A stretch of 64,000 nucleotides of DNA from Pseudomonas frederiksbergensis (GTDB taxonomy: Bacteria; Pseudomonadota; Gammaproteobacteria; Pseudomonadales; Pseudomonadaceae): NCBI RefSeq assembly GCF_001952935.1, contig NZ_CP018319.1, positions 2,262,501-2,326,500 of the forward strand, given 5' to 3'. The notes under the pieces were generated by a model that was given only the letters and a program-made list of their open reading frames with translations, ran no database searches and was not told where the DNA came from. This document shows, in pieces, positions 27,543 through 36,012 of this stretch (position 1 is its first letter; every line of letters starts with the position of its first letter). The position numbers and the translations under genes are program-made.

Positions 27543-29327
27543 ATGGCAACGGTAATGAAGAAGGTCGACGCAGTGATCGTCGGTTTTGGCTGGACGGGCG
27601 CAATCATGGCCAAGGAGCTGACAGAAGCCGGCCTGAATGTGCTGGCGCTGGAGCGCGGGCCAATGCAGGACACTTACCCCGATGGCAACTATCCACAGGT
27701 GATCGACGAACTCACCTACAGCGTGCGGAAAAAACTCTTCCAGGACATTTCCAAAGAGACCGTGACCATTCGCCACAGCGTGAATGACATCGCGCTGCCG
27801 AACCGCCAACTGGGCGCCTTCCTGCCCGGCAACGGTGTCGGCGGCGCCGGTTTGCACTGGTCCGGCGTGCACTTTCGGGTCGACCCGATCGAGTTGCGCA
27901 TGCGCAGCCACTACGAAGAACGCTACGGCAAAAGCTTCATCCCCAAGGACATGACCATCCAGGACTTCGGCGTCAGCTATGAAGAGCTGGAACCGTTTTT
28001 CGATTACGCCGAGAAGGTCTTCGGCACGTCGGGCCAGGCCTGGACCGTGAAGGGTCAGTTGGTCGGTGAAGGCAAGGGCGGCAATCCTTACGCGCCGGAT
28101 CGTTCGAATCATTTCCCGCTGGAATCGCAGAAGAACACTGTTTCCGCACAGCTGTTTCAGAAAGCGGCCACCGCAGTGGGTTACAAACCCTACAACCTGC
28201 CGTCGGCCAATACGTCAGGCCCTTATACCAACCCTTACGGCGCACAAATGGGCCCGTGCAACTTCTGCGGCTTTTGCAGCGGTTACGTCTGCTACATGTA
28301 TTCCAAGGCATCGCCGAACGTAAACATTCTGCCGGCGCTCAAACCGCTGCCCAATTTCGAGCTGCGGCCCAACTCCCACGTACTGCGGGTCAATCTCGAC
28401 AGCACCAAGCGCAAAGCGACAGGCGTCACCTACATCGACGGCCAAGGCCGGGAAATCGAGCAGCCGGCAGACCTGGTGATCCTCGGTGCCTTCCAGTTCC
28501 ACAACGTGCGGCTGATGTTGCTTTCGGGTATCGGCAAGCCGTATGACCCGATCAGCGGCGAAGGCGTGGTCGGCAAGAACTTCGCCTACCAGAACATGGC
28601 CACCATCAAGGCTTACTTCGACAAAGACACCCACACCAACAACTTTATTGGTGCCGGCGGCAACGGCGTGGCGGTGGACGACTTCAACGCCGACAACTTC
28701 GATCACGGGCCCCATGGTTTCGTCGGCGGCTCGCCAATGTGGGTCAACCAGGCCGGCAGCCGACCGATCGCTGGCACATCCAACCCACCGGGCACCCCGG
28801 CGTGGGGCAGTGCCTGGAAACGTGCCACCGCCGATTACTACACCCATCAAGTGTCGATGGATGCCCACGGCGCCCATCAATCCTACCGTGGCAATTACCT
28901 CGATCTGGACCCAGTGTACCGCGATGCCTACGGCTTGCCGCTGTTGCGGATGACCTTCGACTGGCAGGAAAACGACATCAAGATGAACCGCTTCATGGTC
29001 GAGAAAATGGGCAAGATCGCCGAAGCGATGAACCCCAAGGCCATCGCCGTGCTGGGCAAGAAGGTTGGCGATCACTTCAACACCGCGTCTTACCAGACCA
29101 CCCACCTCAACGGTGGCGCGATCATGGGCACCGACCCGAAAACCAGCGCCCTGAACCGTTACTTGCAGAGCTGGGACGTACACAACGTTTTCGTCCCCGG
29201 AGCGTCAGCTTTCCCACAAGGTCTGGGCTACAACCCTACCGGCCTGGTGGCCGCGTTGACCTACTGGTCGGCCCGGGCGATCCGCGAGCAGTACCTGAAA
29301 AACCCCGGCCCGCTGGTACAGGCTTAA
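27543..29327 (+). CDS. GMC-type flavoprotein subunit of gluconate 2-dehydrogenase
   Basis: 594 residues from ATG 27543, 2 bases after the gamma-subunit stop. FAD motif VDAVIVGFGWTGAIMAKELT near residue 8; GMC signatures LPGNGVGGAGLHWSGVHF and a C-terminal FVPGASAFPQGLGYNPTGLV with the catalytic His region (TTHLNGGAIMG). A cysteine-rich segment, CNFCGFCSGYVC (239-250), may hold an Fe-S cluster. There is no signal peptide, as expected when the Tat signal is on the gamma subunit. It oxidises gluconate to 2-ketogluconate in the periplasm; a related polyol or sugar-acid substrate is possible. Confidence 0.88.
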   Translation: MATVMKKVDAVIVGFGWTGAIMAKELTEAGLNVLALERGPMQDTYPDGNYPQVIDELTYSVRKKLFQDISKETVTIRHSVNDIALPNRQLGAFLPGNGVGGAGLHWSGVHFRVDPIELRMRSHYEERYGKSFIPKDMTIQDFGVSYEELEPFFDYAEKVFGTSGQAWTVKGQLVGEGKGGNPYAPDRSNHFPLESQKNTVSAQLFQKAATAVGYKPYNLPSANTSGPYTNPYGAQMGPCNFCGFCSGYVCYMYSKASPNVNILPALKPLPNFELRPNSHVLRVNLDSTKRKATGVTYIDGQGREIEQPADLVILGAFQFHNVRLMLLSGIGKPYDPISGEGVVGKNFAYQNMATIKAYFDKDTHTNNFIGAGGNGVAVDDFNADNFDHGPHGFVGGSPMWVNQAGSRPIAGTSNPPGTPAWGSAWKRATADYYTHQVSMDAHGAHQSYRGNYLDLDPVYRDAYGLPLLRMTFDWQENDIKMNRFMVEKMGKIAEAMNPKAIAVLGKKVGDHFNTASYQTTHLNGGAIMGTDPKTSALNRYLQSWDVHNVFVPGASAFPQGLGYNPTGLVAALTYWSARAIREQYLKNPGPLVQA

Positions 29328-29339
29328 GGAGCGATGACC

Positions 29340-30641
29340 ATGAAAGCACTTGTTATCGCGACCCTGGCACTGTTCGGTTGTGGCTTCATCAACGCCGCAG
29401 AAATCGATCAAAACCTGATCAAACAAGGCGAGTACCTCGCCCGCGCAGGTGACTGCGTGGCCTGCCATACCGCCAAGGACGGCAAGCCGTTCGCCGGTGG
29501 TTTGCCGATGGAAACGCCGATCGGGACGATCTACTCCACCAATATCACGCCGGACAAAACCGGCCTGGGTGACTACAGCTTTGAGGATTTCGACAAGGCC
29601 GTGCGCCATGGCGTCGCCAAAAACGGTAGTACGTTGTACCCGGCGATGCCGTATCCGTCCTACGCCAGCGTCACCGAAACCGACATGAACGCCTTGTACG
29701 CCTACTTCATGCACGGCGTGGCGCCTGTCGCTCAGGCGAACAAGGCCAGCGACATTCCCTGGCCTTTGAGCATGCGCTGGCCGCTTGCGGGTTGGCGCTG
29801 GATGTTCGCCCCGGCTGTGGCGGACTACAAAGCGCCATACGGCGAAGATGCCGTGGTCAGTCGTGGGGCTTATCTGGTGGAAGGTCTCGGACATTGCGGC
29901 GCGTGCCATACGCCGCGTGCCCTGACCATGCAGGAAAAATCCCTGAATGCAGGCGAAGGCAGCGCATTTCTGTCAGGCAGTGCGCCATTGGAAGGCTGGA
30001 TCGCGAAAAGTCTGCGCGGTGATCACAAAGACGGCCTCGGCAGCTGGAGCGAAGAACAACTGGTGCAGTTCCTCAAGACCGGCCGCAGTGATCGCAGCGC
30101 CGTGTTTGGCGGCATGAGTGATGTGGTGACGCACAGCATGCAGTACATGACCGACAACGATCTGACCGCGATTGCCCGTTACCTCAAGTCCTTGCCGGCG
30201 AATGATCCCAATGATCAGCCGCACCAGTACGACAAACAGGTCGCACAGGCGCTGTGGAACGGGGACGACAGCAAGCCCGGCGCTTCGGTGTACATCGATA
30301 ATTGCGCGGCCTGTCACCGTACCGATGGCCATGGCTACACCAAAGTGTTCCCGGCGCTGGCAGGCAACCCGGTGTTGCAGTCGCAGGATCCGACGTCGCT
30401 GATTCACATCGTGCTCAAGGGCGGCACGCTGCCGGCGACTCACACGGCACCTTCGACCTTTACTATGCCCGGATTCGCCTGGCGCTTGTCGGATCAGGAA
30501 GTGGCGGATGTGGTGAGTTTCATTGCCACTAGTTGGGGAAACAAAGGGGCCCCTGTTAAAGCCAGTGATGTAATGGCAGTAAGGGAAGACCATTTGAAAA
30601 CAACTTCAAGTGATGACAAGGGCCAAACGGCGCCTCATTAA
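29340..30641 (+). CDS. triheme cytochrome c subunit of gluconate 2-dehydrogenase
   Basis: 433 residues from ATG 29340 (GGAG 8 bases before it; the ATG at 29334 is too near). Sec signal peptide (cleavage near INAAE). Three CxxCH sites: GDCVACHT, GHCGACHT and NCAACHRT, each with a later methionine ligand. It takes electrons from the flavoprotein and passes them to ubiquinone. Last gene of the three, followed by a terminator. Confidence 0.92.
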   Translation: MKALVIATLALFGCGFINAAEIDQNLIKQGEYLARAGDCVACHTAKDGKPFAGGLPMETPIGTIYSTNITPDKTGLGDYSFEDFDKAVRHGVAKNGSTLYPAMPYPSYASVTETDMNALYAYFMHGVAPVAQANKASDIPWPLSMRWPLAGWRWMFAPAVADYKAPYGEDAVVSRGAYLVEGLGHCGACHTPRALTMQEKSLNAGEGSAFLSGSAPLEGWIAKSLRGDHKDGLGSWSEEQLVQFLKTGRSDRSAVFGGMSDVVTHSMQYMTDNDLTAIARYLKSLPANDPNDQPHQYDKQVAQALWNGDDSKPGASVYIDNCAACHRTDGHGYTKVFPALAGNPVLQSQDPTSLIHIVLKGGTLPATHTAPSTFTMPGFAWRLSDQEVADVVSFIATSWGNKGAPVKASDVMAVREDHLKTTSSDDKGQTAPH

Positions 30642-30644
30642 ATA

Positions 30645-30680
30645 AAAAAGCGGTATGGGAAATTCCATACCGCTCTTTTT
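30645..30680 (+). terminator. terminator of the gluconate dehydrogenase operon
   Basis: AGCGGTATGG (30649-30658) and CCATACCGCT (30665-30674), a perfect 10-bp stem with A-run before and T-run after; it can work on both strands and also serves the convergent gene at 30708. Confidence 0.92.
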
Positions 30681-30707
30681 AGATTCCAGTTACAACCTCA
30701 ATCGCGA

Positions 30708-31013
30708 TTAAGGTTTGACGATCTTCGAATAGGCACTCGCCAAGGCCAGCAGTACAGCCTTGTCTTGTGCGTCGATGTCACCATCGCCGTCCACATCAGC
30801 ATGGGCTGTACCCATGGTGAAAGTCACGCCGCCGTCGTTCGATACGGCCTCGCGGGTGCTCGAGTCCAGCAGAGCGTAAGTGACAGCACGGTTTTCCGGA
30901 TCGTAACCCTCTTCCTTTAGTGCAAACTGCATGGAAACCCGAACTTCTTTTGGACTAACAGTAGAGGCTCGCATCAGTTGCAAAAAAATACCGCGCTGAT
31001 TGTAATTCGACAT
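30708..31013 (-). CDS. small protein with EF-hand/dockerin-like calcium loop
   Basis: 101 residues with no signal peptide. Residues 73-84, DVDGDGDIDAQD, form a full calcium loop (D at 1, 3, 5, G at 6, I at 8, D at 12) followed by a helix KAVLLALASAYSKI, as in one half of a type I dockerin. The first ~65 residues (SMQFALKEEGYDPENRAVTY ...) look like a small beta domain I do not recognise. No cohesin or other partner is nearby. Unknown function. Confidence 0.7.
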   Translation of the reverse strand: MSNYNQRGIFLQLMRASTVSPKEVRVSMQFALKEEGYDPENRAVTYALLDSSTREAVSNDGGVTFTMGTAHADVDGDGDIDAQDKAVLLALASAYSKIVKP

Positions 31014-31187
31014 TGATTAATTCCATTTAATAGTTGGTCACGAAACTTCGTGCGAGGGGGATATTACTAACAGCTCTTATAACTATGCCAGTCGTTATAT
31101 GTATCTCATGGTGACGAGCGTTAAATACAAAGAACTCAGAATTACCAGGCGCCGAACGGCACTGGCCGAATTTGCCGAGCCCCTATA

Positions 31188-31203
31188 CTGTATGAACATA
31201 CAG
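31188..31203. promoter_or_regulatory. LexA operator (SOS box)
   Basis: CTGTATGAACATACAG is a 16-base match to the LexA consensus CTG-N10-CAG with TATA-like flanks. It sits 18 bases before the radical SAM ATG, over the probable -10/start region (TATACTGTAT), so LexA would block transcription. The P. aeruginosa orthologue PA0069 is, to my memory, SOS-regulated. Confidence 0.85.
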
Positions 31204-31220
31204 CCAAAGGACCCTTGTCG

Positions 31221-32276
31221 ATGTCTACTCCCCTGCCACCTCGCGGCCGCGGCACCTCCACCAACCCGCACAACCGTTTCGCACCGAATCGCTCGGTGGC
31301 CGAGGATGACGGCTGGTATCAGGAGGCGCCGGTCACCCAGGGCACCGAGGTGCGCATCGAAACGGCGAAAACCATCATCACGCGCAACAACTCGCCGGAC
31401 TTGCCCTTCGATCGCTCGATCAATCCCTATCGCGGCTGCGAGCACGGTTGCATCTATTGCTACGCACGGCCCAGCCACGCTTATTGGGACATGTCGCCAG
31501 GGCTGGATTTCGAAACCAAACTGATCGCCAAGACCAACGCCGCCGATGTGCTGGAAGAACAACTGTCCAAGCGCGGCTATCAATGTGCGCCGATCAATCT
31601 GGGCTCCAATACGGATCCTTATCAACCGATCGAACGCGAACACAAAATCACCCGAAAAACCCTCGAAGTGCTGCTGCGCTATCGCCATCCCGTGACCATC
31701 ATCACCAAGGGCTCGCTGATTCTTCGGGATCTGGACCTGCTGGCCGAACTCGCCGAGCAGAGGCTGGTGGCAGTGATGATCAGCCTCACTACCCTGGACG
31801 ATGAGCTCAAACGCATCCTCGAACCGCGCGCCGCGGCACCCAAGGCTCGGTTGCGGGCGATCCGCGTGATGCGTGAAGCGGGTATTCCGGTGGGCGTTCT
31901 GTGCTCGCCGATGATTCCGATGATCAACGACAGTGAACTCGAAAGCCTGCTCACCGAAGCTCATGCCGCGGGGGCGCAAAGTGCGGCCTACATGATGCTG
32001 CGCTTGCCGCTGGAGGTTGCACCGCTGTTCGAAGAATGGCTGGCGGCCCACTATCCTCAACGTGCCGCGCATGTGTTGAGCCTGATTCGCCAAAGCCGTG
32101 GCGGCGAGCTCTACGACAGTCGCTTCGGTGCCCGGATGCGTGGCGAAGGGCCGTTTGCCGATCTGCTGGCGCAGCGCTTTGCCAAAACCATCAAACGCCT
32201 GGGACTCAATCGTCGGGAAGGTTTTAATCTGGACTGCGAAGCCTTCTGTCCGCCCGGTCGCCAGATGTCGTTGATT
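31221..32276 (+). CDS. PA0069-family radical SAM protein (SplB-like)
   Basis: 351 residues from ATG 31221 (AAAGGA at 31206-31211); the reading frame ends with the TGA at 32277-32279. The Fe-S motif CEHGCIYCYARPSH (CxxxCxxC) is followed by YWDMSPGLDFETKLIAK, the SplB-like layout. SplB-related enzymes include spore photoproduct lyase, but this group occurs in non-sporulating bacteria and has no proven substrate. With a LexA box at its promoter a role in DNA damage repair or signalling is reasonable. Confidence 0.9.
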
Positions 32277-32522
32277 TGAGGACAATTGGCCTATGGTTGC
32301 GTAGGGTGAAATGCACTTTGCCACTACGCCAGTCACGTTTTTTGTGAGCTGTAACACACGTTCTAGAGCGTTTTATTCAGTTTGAGTTAAGTTTCGACCG
32401 CTACCTTGTTCATCGAGTGACTGATGGGTCGAGGCTCTCGACCTGGATGTTTTTTAAACAGCCACTGGCTTCACACCGGACAAAACGGGAAAATTCCCTG
32501 ACTCCGCCAAAGAGGATGAATC

Positions 32523-33254
32523 ATGAGTGACAAGGATAAACAGCCGTTGGCTGCGTCGGCTTCAGCCCAACCGGAGGCGGAAACCGCCGATGCAGCGCTG
32601 CAGCATATCGTTGACGGCTTTTTGCATTTTCATCACGAAGTTTTTCCACAGCAGGAAGAACTCTTCAAAAAACTCGCCACGGCCCAGAGCCCCAGAGCGA
32701 TGTTCATCGCCTGCGCCGATTCGCGCATCGTTCCCGAGCTGATCACCCAAAGCGCCCCCGGCGATCTGTTCGTCACCCGTAACGTCGGCAACGTTGTGCC
32801 GCCTTATGGGCAAATGAATGGCGGTGTTTCCACGGCGATCGAATACGCCGTCCTGGCCCTTGGCGTGCAGCACATCATCATCTGCGGGCACTCCGACTGT
32901 GGCGCGATGCGCGCAGTGCTCAACCCGCAAAGCCTGGAAAAAATGCCGACGGTCAAAGCCTGGTTGCGTCATGCCGAAGTGGCAAAAACCATGGTCCAGG
33001 AAAACTGCCATTGCGCTGATGAAAACGAAAGCATGCACGTCCTCACCGAGGAGAATGTGATCGCCCAGCTGCAGCATTTGCGCACGCACCCGTCGGTAGC
33101 CTCGCGCATGGCCAATGGTCAGTTGTTTATCCATGGCTGGATCTACAACATCGAAACCAGCGAAATCAGAGCTTACGACGCGGACAAGGGTTGTTTCCTG
33201 CCGCTCGATGGCAGCCACCCGATTCCGGTGGCGACGCCTAAAGCGCGCTTCTAA
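32523..33254 (+). CDS. beta-class carbonic anhydrase
   Basis: 243 residues. Zinc ligands and catalytic dyad: ACADSRIVPELIT (CxDxR) and HIIICGHSDCGAMRAVLNPQ (HxxC). It interconverts CO2 and bicarbonate in the cytoplasm. It precedes a SulP transporter by 90 bases, a pairing seen in pseudomonads (PA0102-PA0103) that suggests bicarbonate supply to or from the transporter. AGAGGATG precedes the ATG. The 243-base gap upstream shows no other gene. Confidence 0.94.
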   Translation: MSDKDKQPLAASASAQPEAETADAALQHIVDGFLHFHHEVFPQQEELFKKLATAQSPRAMFIACADSRIVPELITQSAPGDLFVTRNVGNVVPPYGQMNGGVSTAIEYAVLALGVQHIIICGHSDCGAMRAVLNPQSLEKMPTVKAWLRHAEVAKTMVQENCHCADENESMHVLTEENVIAQLQHLRTHPSVASRMANGQLFIHGWIYNIETSEIRAYDADKGCFLPLDGSHPIPVATPKARF

Positions 33255-33344
33255 ATCCTCCTAAATCATTGTGTGGTTTAGCCGAGGCTGCCGATCAGGC
33301 AGCCTGGCTTCGCCATGCCTGAAGAAAACTTCGGGAGAGTCACC

Positions 33345-34871
33345 ATGCGTGCTGCTCAACTTAAAGCTGTTCTGCCACGGGAGCTGCTGGCGTCCGTGGT
33401 TGTGTTTCTCGTCGCCCTGCCCTTGTGCATGGGCATCGCCATCGCCTCGGGGCTGCCGCCATCCAAAGGCTTGATCACCGGCATCATCGGTGGCCTGGTG
33501 GTGGGCTGGCTTGCCGGTTCGCCACTGCAAGTCAGCGGCCCGGCGGCCGGCTTGGCGGTTCTGGTGTTCGAACTGGTGCGCCAGCATGGTATCGCCATGC
33601 TCGGTCCGATCCTGTTACTGGCGGGTTTTCTGCAGTTGCTGGCCGGGCGCTTTAAATTGGGCTGCTGGTTCCGGGTGACGGCGCCAGCAGTGGTCTACGG
33701 CATGCTCGCCGGGATTGGTGTACTGATCGTGTTGTCACAGGTGCATGTGATGCTCGACGCCGTGCCCAAGCCTTCGGGGCTGGACAACCTGGCAGCCTTC
33801 CCCGCTGCCGTCGTGCAGGCCTTGCCCTCCTTCGGTTGGCAAGCCGGGTTGCTCGGACTGTCGACGATTGCGGTGATGTGGCTGTGGGAGAAATTCCGCC
33901 CACATTCCCTGCGCTTCATTCCCGGCGCGCTGCTGGGTGTAGGCCTGGCGACGGTCGCCAGCCTGATGCTCGCCTTGCAGGTCAAACGCGTGGAAGTCCC
34001 GGCCAACCTCGCAGAAGCCATCGACTGGCTGAAGCCTGCCGACTTGCTCAATCTGGCTGACCCGACCTTGCTGATCGCCGCATTTGCCGTGGCGTTTATC
34101 GCCAGCGCCGAAACCCTGCTCTCAGCCGCTGCGGTGGACCGCATGCACAGCGGCCAACGCTCAGACTTCGACCGGGAATTGTCGGCTCAAGGCGTAGGCA
34201 ACATGCTTTGCGGCCTGCTCGGCGCGCTGCCAATGACCGGCGTGATCGTACGCAGTTCGGCCAACGTCCAGGCTGGGGCCACCACGCGACTGTCGGCGAT
34301 CTTCCATGGCGTGTGGCTGCTGGCTTTCGTGTTGCTGGTGTCTAGCGTGCTGCAAAGCATTCCGGTGGCGAGCCTGGCGGGCGTTCTGGTTTACACCGGT
34401 TTCAAACTGGTCGACCTCAAGGCCTTCCGCGGTCTGGGCCGTTATGGCCGGATGCCGATGTTCACCTACGCGGCAACAGCCCTGGCGATCATCTTCACCG
34501 ACCTGCTGACCGGCGTGCTGATCGGCTTCGGCCTGACCCTGGCCAAACTGGCCTGGAAGGCTTCGCGACTGAAAATCAGCCTGATCGACCTGCCCAAGGA
34601 CGGCGAAATGGAATTGCGGTTGATCGGTGCAGCGACCTTTCTCAAAGTGCCGGCGCTGACCCAGGTGCTGGGAACCATTCCGGCTGGCGCGACGGTGCAT
34701 GTGCCGCTCAATAACCTGAGCTACATCGATCACTCGTGCCTGGAGTTGCTGGAGGAATGGAGTCGGGCCAATGCGGCCAAGGGGTCAAAACTGTTGATTG
34801 AAGCGCGGGGGTTGAAGCGCAGGCTGGAAGGGCGATTGCGGACCACTACCGGTGTAGGTTCCACCGCGTAG
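33345..34871 (+). CDS. SulP-family anion transporter with C-terminal STAS remnant
   Basis: 508 residues from ATG 33345 (GGGAGAG upstream). About ten to twelve membrane segments with the SulP signature GLPPSKGLITGIIGGLVVGW, GPAAGLAVLVFELV and SAETLLSAAAVDRM. The C-terminal ~80 residues (VPALTQVLGTIPAGATVHVP, NNLSYIDHSCLELLEEWS) are a STAS-like domain. Next to a carbonic anhydrase, bicarbonate is the most likely substrate; sulfate cannot be ruled out. Confidence 0.88.
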   Translation: MRAAQLKAVLPRELLASVVVFLVALPLCMGIAIASGLPPSKGLITGIIGGLVVGWLAGSPLQVSGPAAGLAVLVFELVRQHGIAMLGPILLLAGFLQLLAGRFKLGCWFRVTAPAVVYGMLAGIGVLIVLSQVHVMLDAVPKPSGLDNLAAFPAAVVQALPSFGWQAGLLGLSTIAVMWLWEKFRPHSLRFIPGALLGVGLATVASLMLALQVKRVEVPANLAEAIDWLKPADLLNLADPTLLIAAFAVAFIASAETLLSAAAVDRMHSGQRSDFDRELSAQGVGNMLCGLLGALPMTGVIVRSSANVQAGATTRLSAIFHGVWLLAFVLLVSSVLQSIPVASLAGVLVYTGFKLVDLKAFRGLGRYGRMPMFTYAATALAIIFTDLLTGVLIGFGLTLAKLAWKASRLKISLIDLPKDGEMELRLIGAATFLKVPALTQVLGTIPAGATVHVPLNNLSYIDHSCLELLEEWSRANAAKGSKLLIEARGLKRRLEGRLRTTTGVGSTA

Positions 34872-34878
34872 ATAACAA

Positions 34879-34968
34879 TGTGGGAGCGGGCTTGCTCGCG
34901 AAAGCGGTCAATCATTCAACATTAATGTTGACTGACACGCCACTTTCGCGAGCAAGCCCGCTCCCACA
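34879..34968. repeat. REP pair (REPIN), family B
   Basis: TGTGGGAGCGGGCTTGCTCG at the left end and its complement at the right, with the inner word CAACAT-TA-ATGTTG (itself a palindrome) in the middle. The same structure is at 44661-44750. It lies 8 bases past the transporter stop, where it may also act as a message end. Confidence 0.92.
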
Positions 34969-34990
34969 GGGGATTGCGTTGATCTATGGA

Positions 34991-35641
34991 TCAAGCCGCT
35001 GGCTGATCCAGCTCCAGGCCGACGCCCAACTGGCGCGACAGGCACGGCCAGCGCTTCCATGCAGCGCCGGTGTCCGGGCTGTTGAGTTTCTCGCGGTAGG
35101 CCTCGACGGACTCCAGCGCGAAACTGTCTTCATTGAGCATCTCGTCCACGGCGTGATGCACCGCCTCATCCAGTTGATTGGCGAACTCTTCGCCGATCAG
35201 CTGGTGGGCAATCAGGTTGGCAACCGTCATGTCCAAGGGGATCAGTGGCTGGCCAAAATGCTTGATGTACAGGTCATTGACCTCTTCGACCAGGCGGTGT
35301 GCCAGATAGGCTTCGTCCAGCAGGCTGTCCAGACCCACGTGACCGGCCATGATCGCTGGCGGCTGAAGGAAGAACTGCTCGGCGATTTTCAGCACCGGTT
35401 TGATCTGTGATTCGATACCCGCTTCCCTGGCGACTTCATTGGCTGCGTCCAGCAGGTCCGGCACTTGCTCTATATACGCGGCCACAAAACGCGTCATCAC
35501 GCCGTTGGCGTCGACATCCGGCAATTGGATGGCGGAGTGAAGGTGTGGCAATTGGGTTTCCAGCTGACGAGTCAGCAGGCCGGTTTCGGCTTCGTGTTGT
35601 TGGGCTTTTTGGATCTGCTCGCGCAATGCGGCGGTGTTCAT
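34991..35641 (-). CDS. conserved hypothetical protein next to cox operon
   Basis: 216 residues starting MNTAALREQIQKAQQHEAET from ATG 35641 (GGAG upstream; the frame stays open 8 codons further). It is all-helical, acidic and soluble, with no signal peptide or known motif (LDMTVANLIAHQLIGEEFAN, EAVHHAVDEMLNEDSFALES). Its place between the SulP gene and coxB corresponds to PA0104 in P. aeruginosa. Unknown function. Confidence 0.8.
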   Translation of the reverse strand: MNTAALREQIQKAQQHEAETGLLTRQLETQLPHLHSAIQLPDVDANGVMTRFVAAYIEQVPDLLDAANEVAREAGIESQIKPVLKIAEQFFLQPPAIMAGHVGLDSLLDEAYLAHRLVEEVNDLYIKHFGQPLIPLDMTVANLIAHQLIGEEFANQLDEAVHHAVDEMLNEDSFALESVEAYREKLNSPDTGAAWKRWPCLSRQLGVGLELDQPAA

Positions 35642-35843
35642 GAAAACTCCAGGAAACAAAGGCAATGAAATAGGGAAGACATAACTTAGCTGGCATACGA
35701 AAAATGCTAAGACGCATTTGTCATAATTATTTCATCCTTGAGACATCAAAGTTATATCGATTTGCCACCACTCGTCTGCATCCTTCTCCATTCGTGCCTT
35801 GGAACGCAAGTCCCAGCTGTTTCAGATGATTTACGCCATCACG

Positions 35844-35871
35844 TTGCGAGGTGGCAGTCGCTGTCTATACT
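35844..35871 (+). promoter_or_regulatory. candidate promoter of cox operon, sigma-S-like
   Basis: TTGCGA (35844-35849), 16-base spacer, TATACT (35866-35871) within CTATACT, the -10 form favoured by RpoS. The aa3 oxidase of P. aeruginosa is reported to be RpoS-dependent. A leader of ~135 bases would result. The rest of the 371-base gap (35642-36012) holds nothing I recognise. Confidence 0.5.
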
Positions 35872-36012
35872 CGGGTGGGAATGGAGTTAGCTGATGACGC
35901 CCGACTGCACACGCAGCAAGGCTCGGCGATTCAAGTTCGTAGTCTGAAAAAGCCGCTCCCTTGCCGCAGGTGAAAGCCGGCGGGATAAAAAGAACTATAA
36001 GGGGAACCCGCA

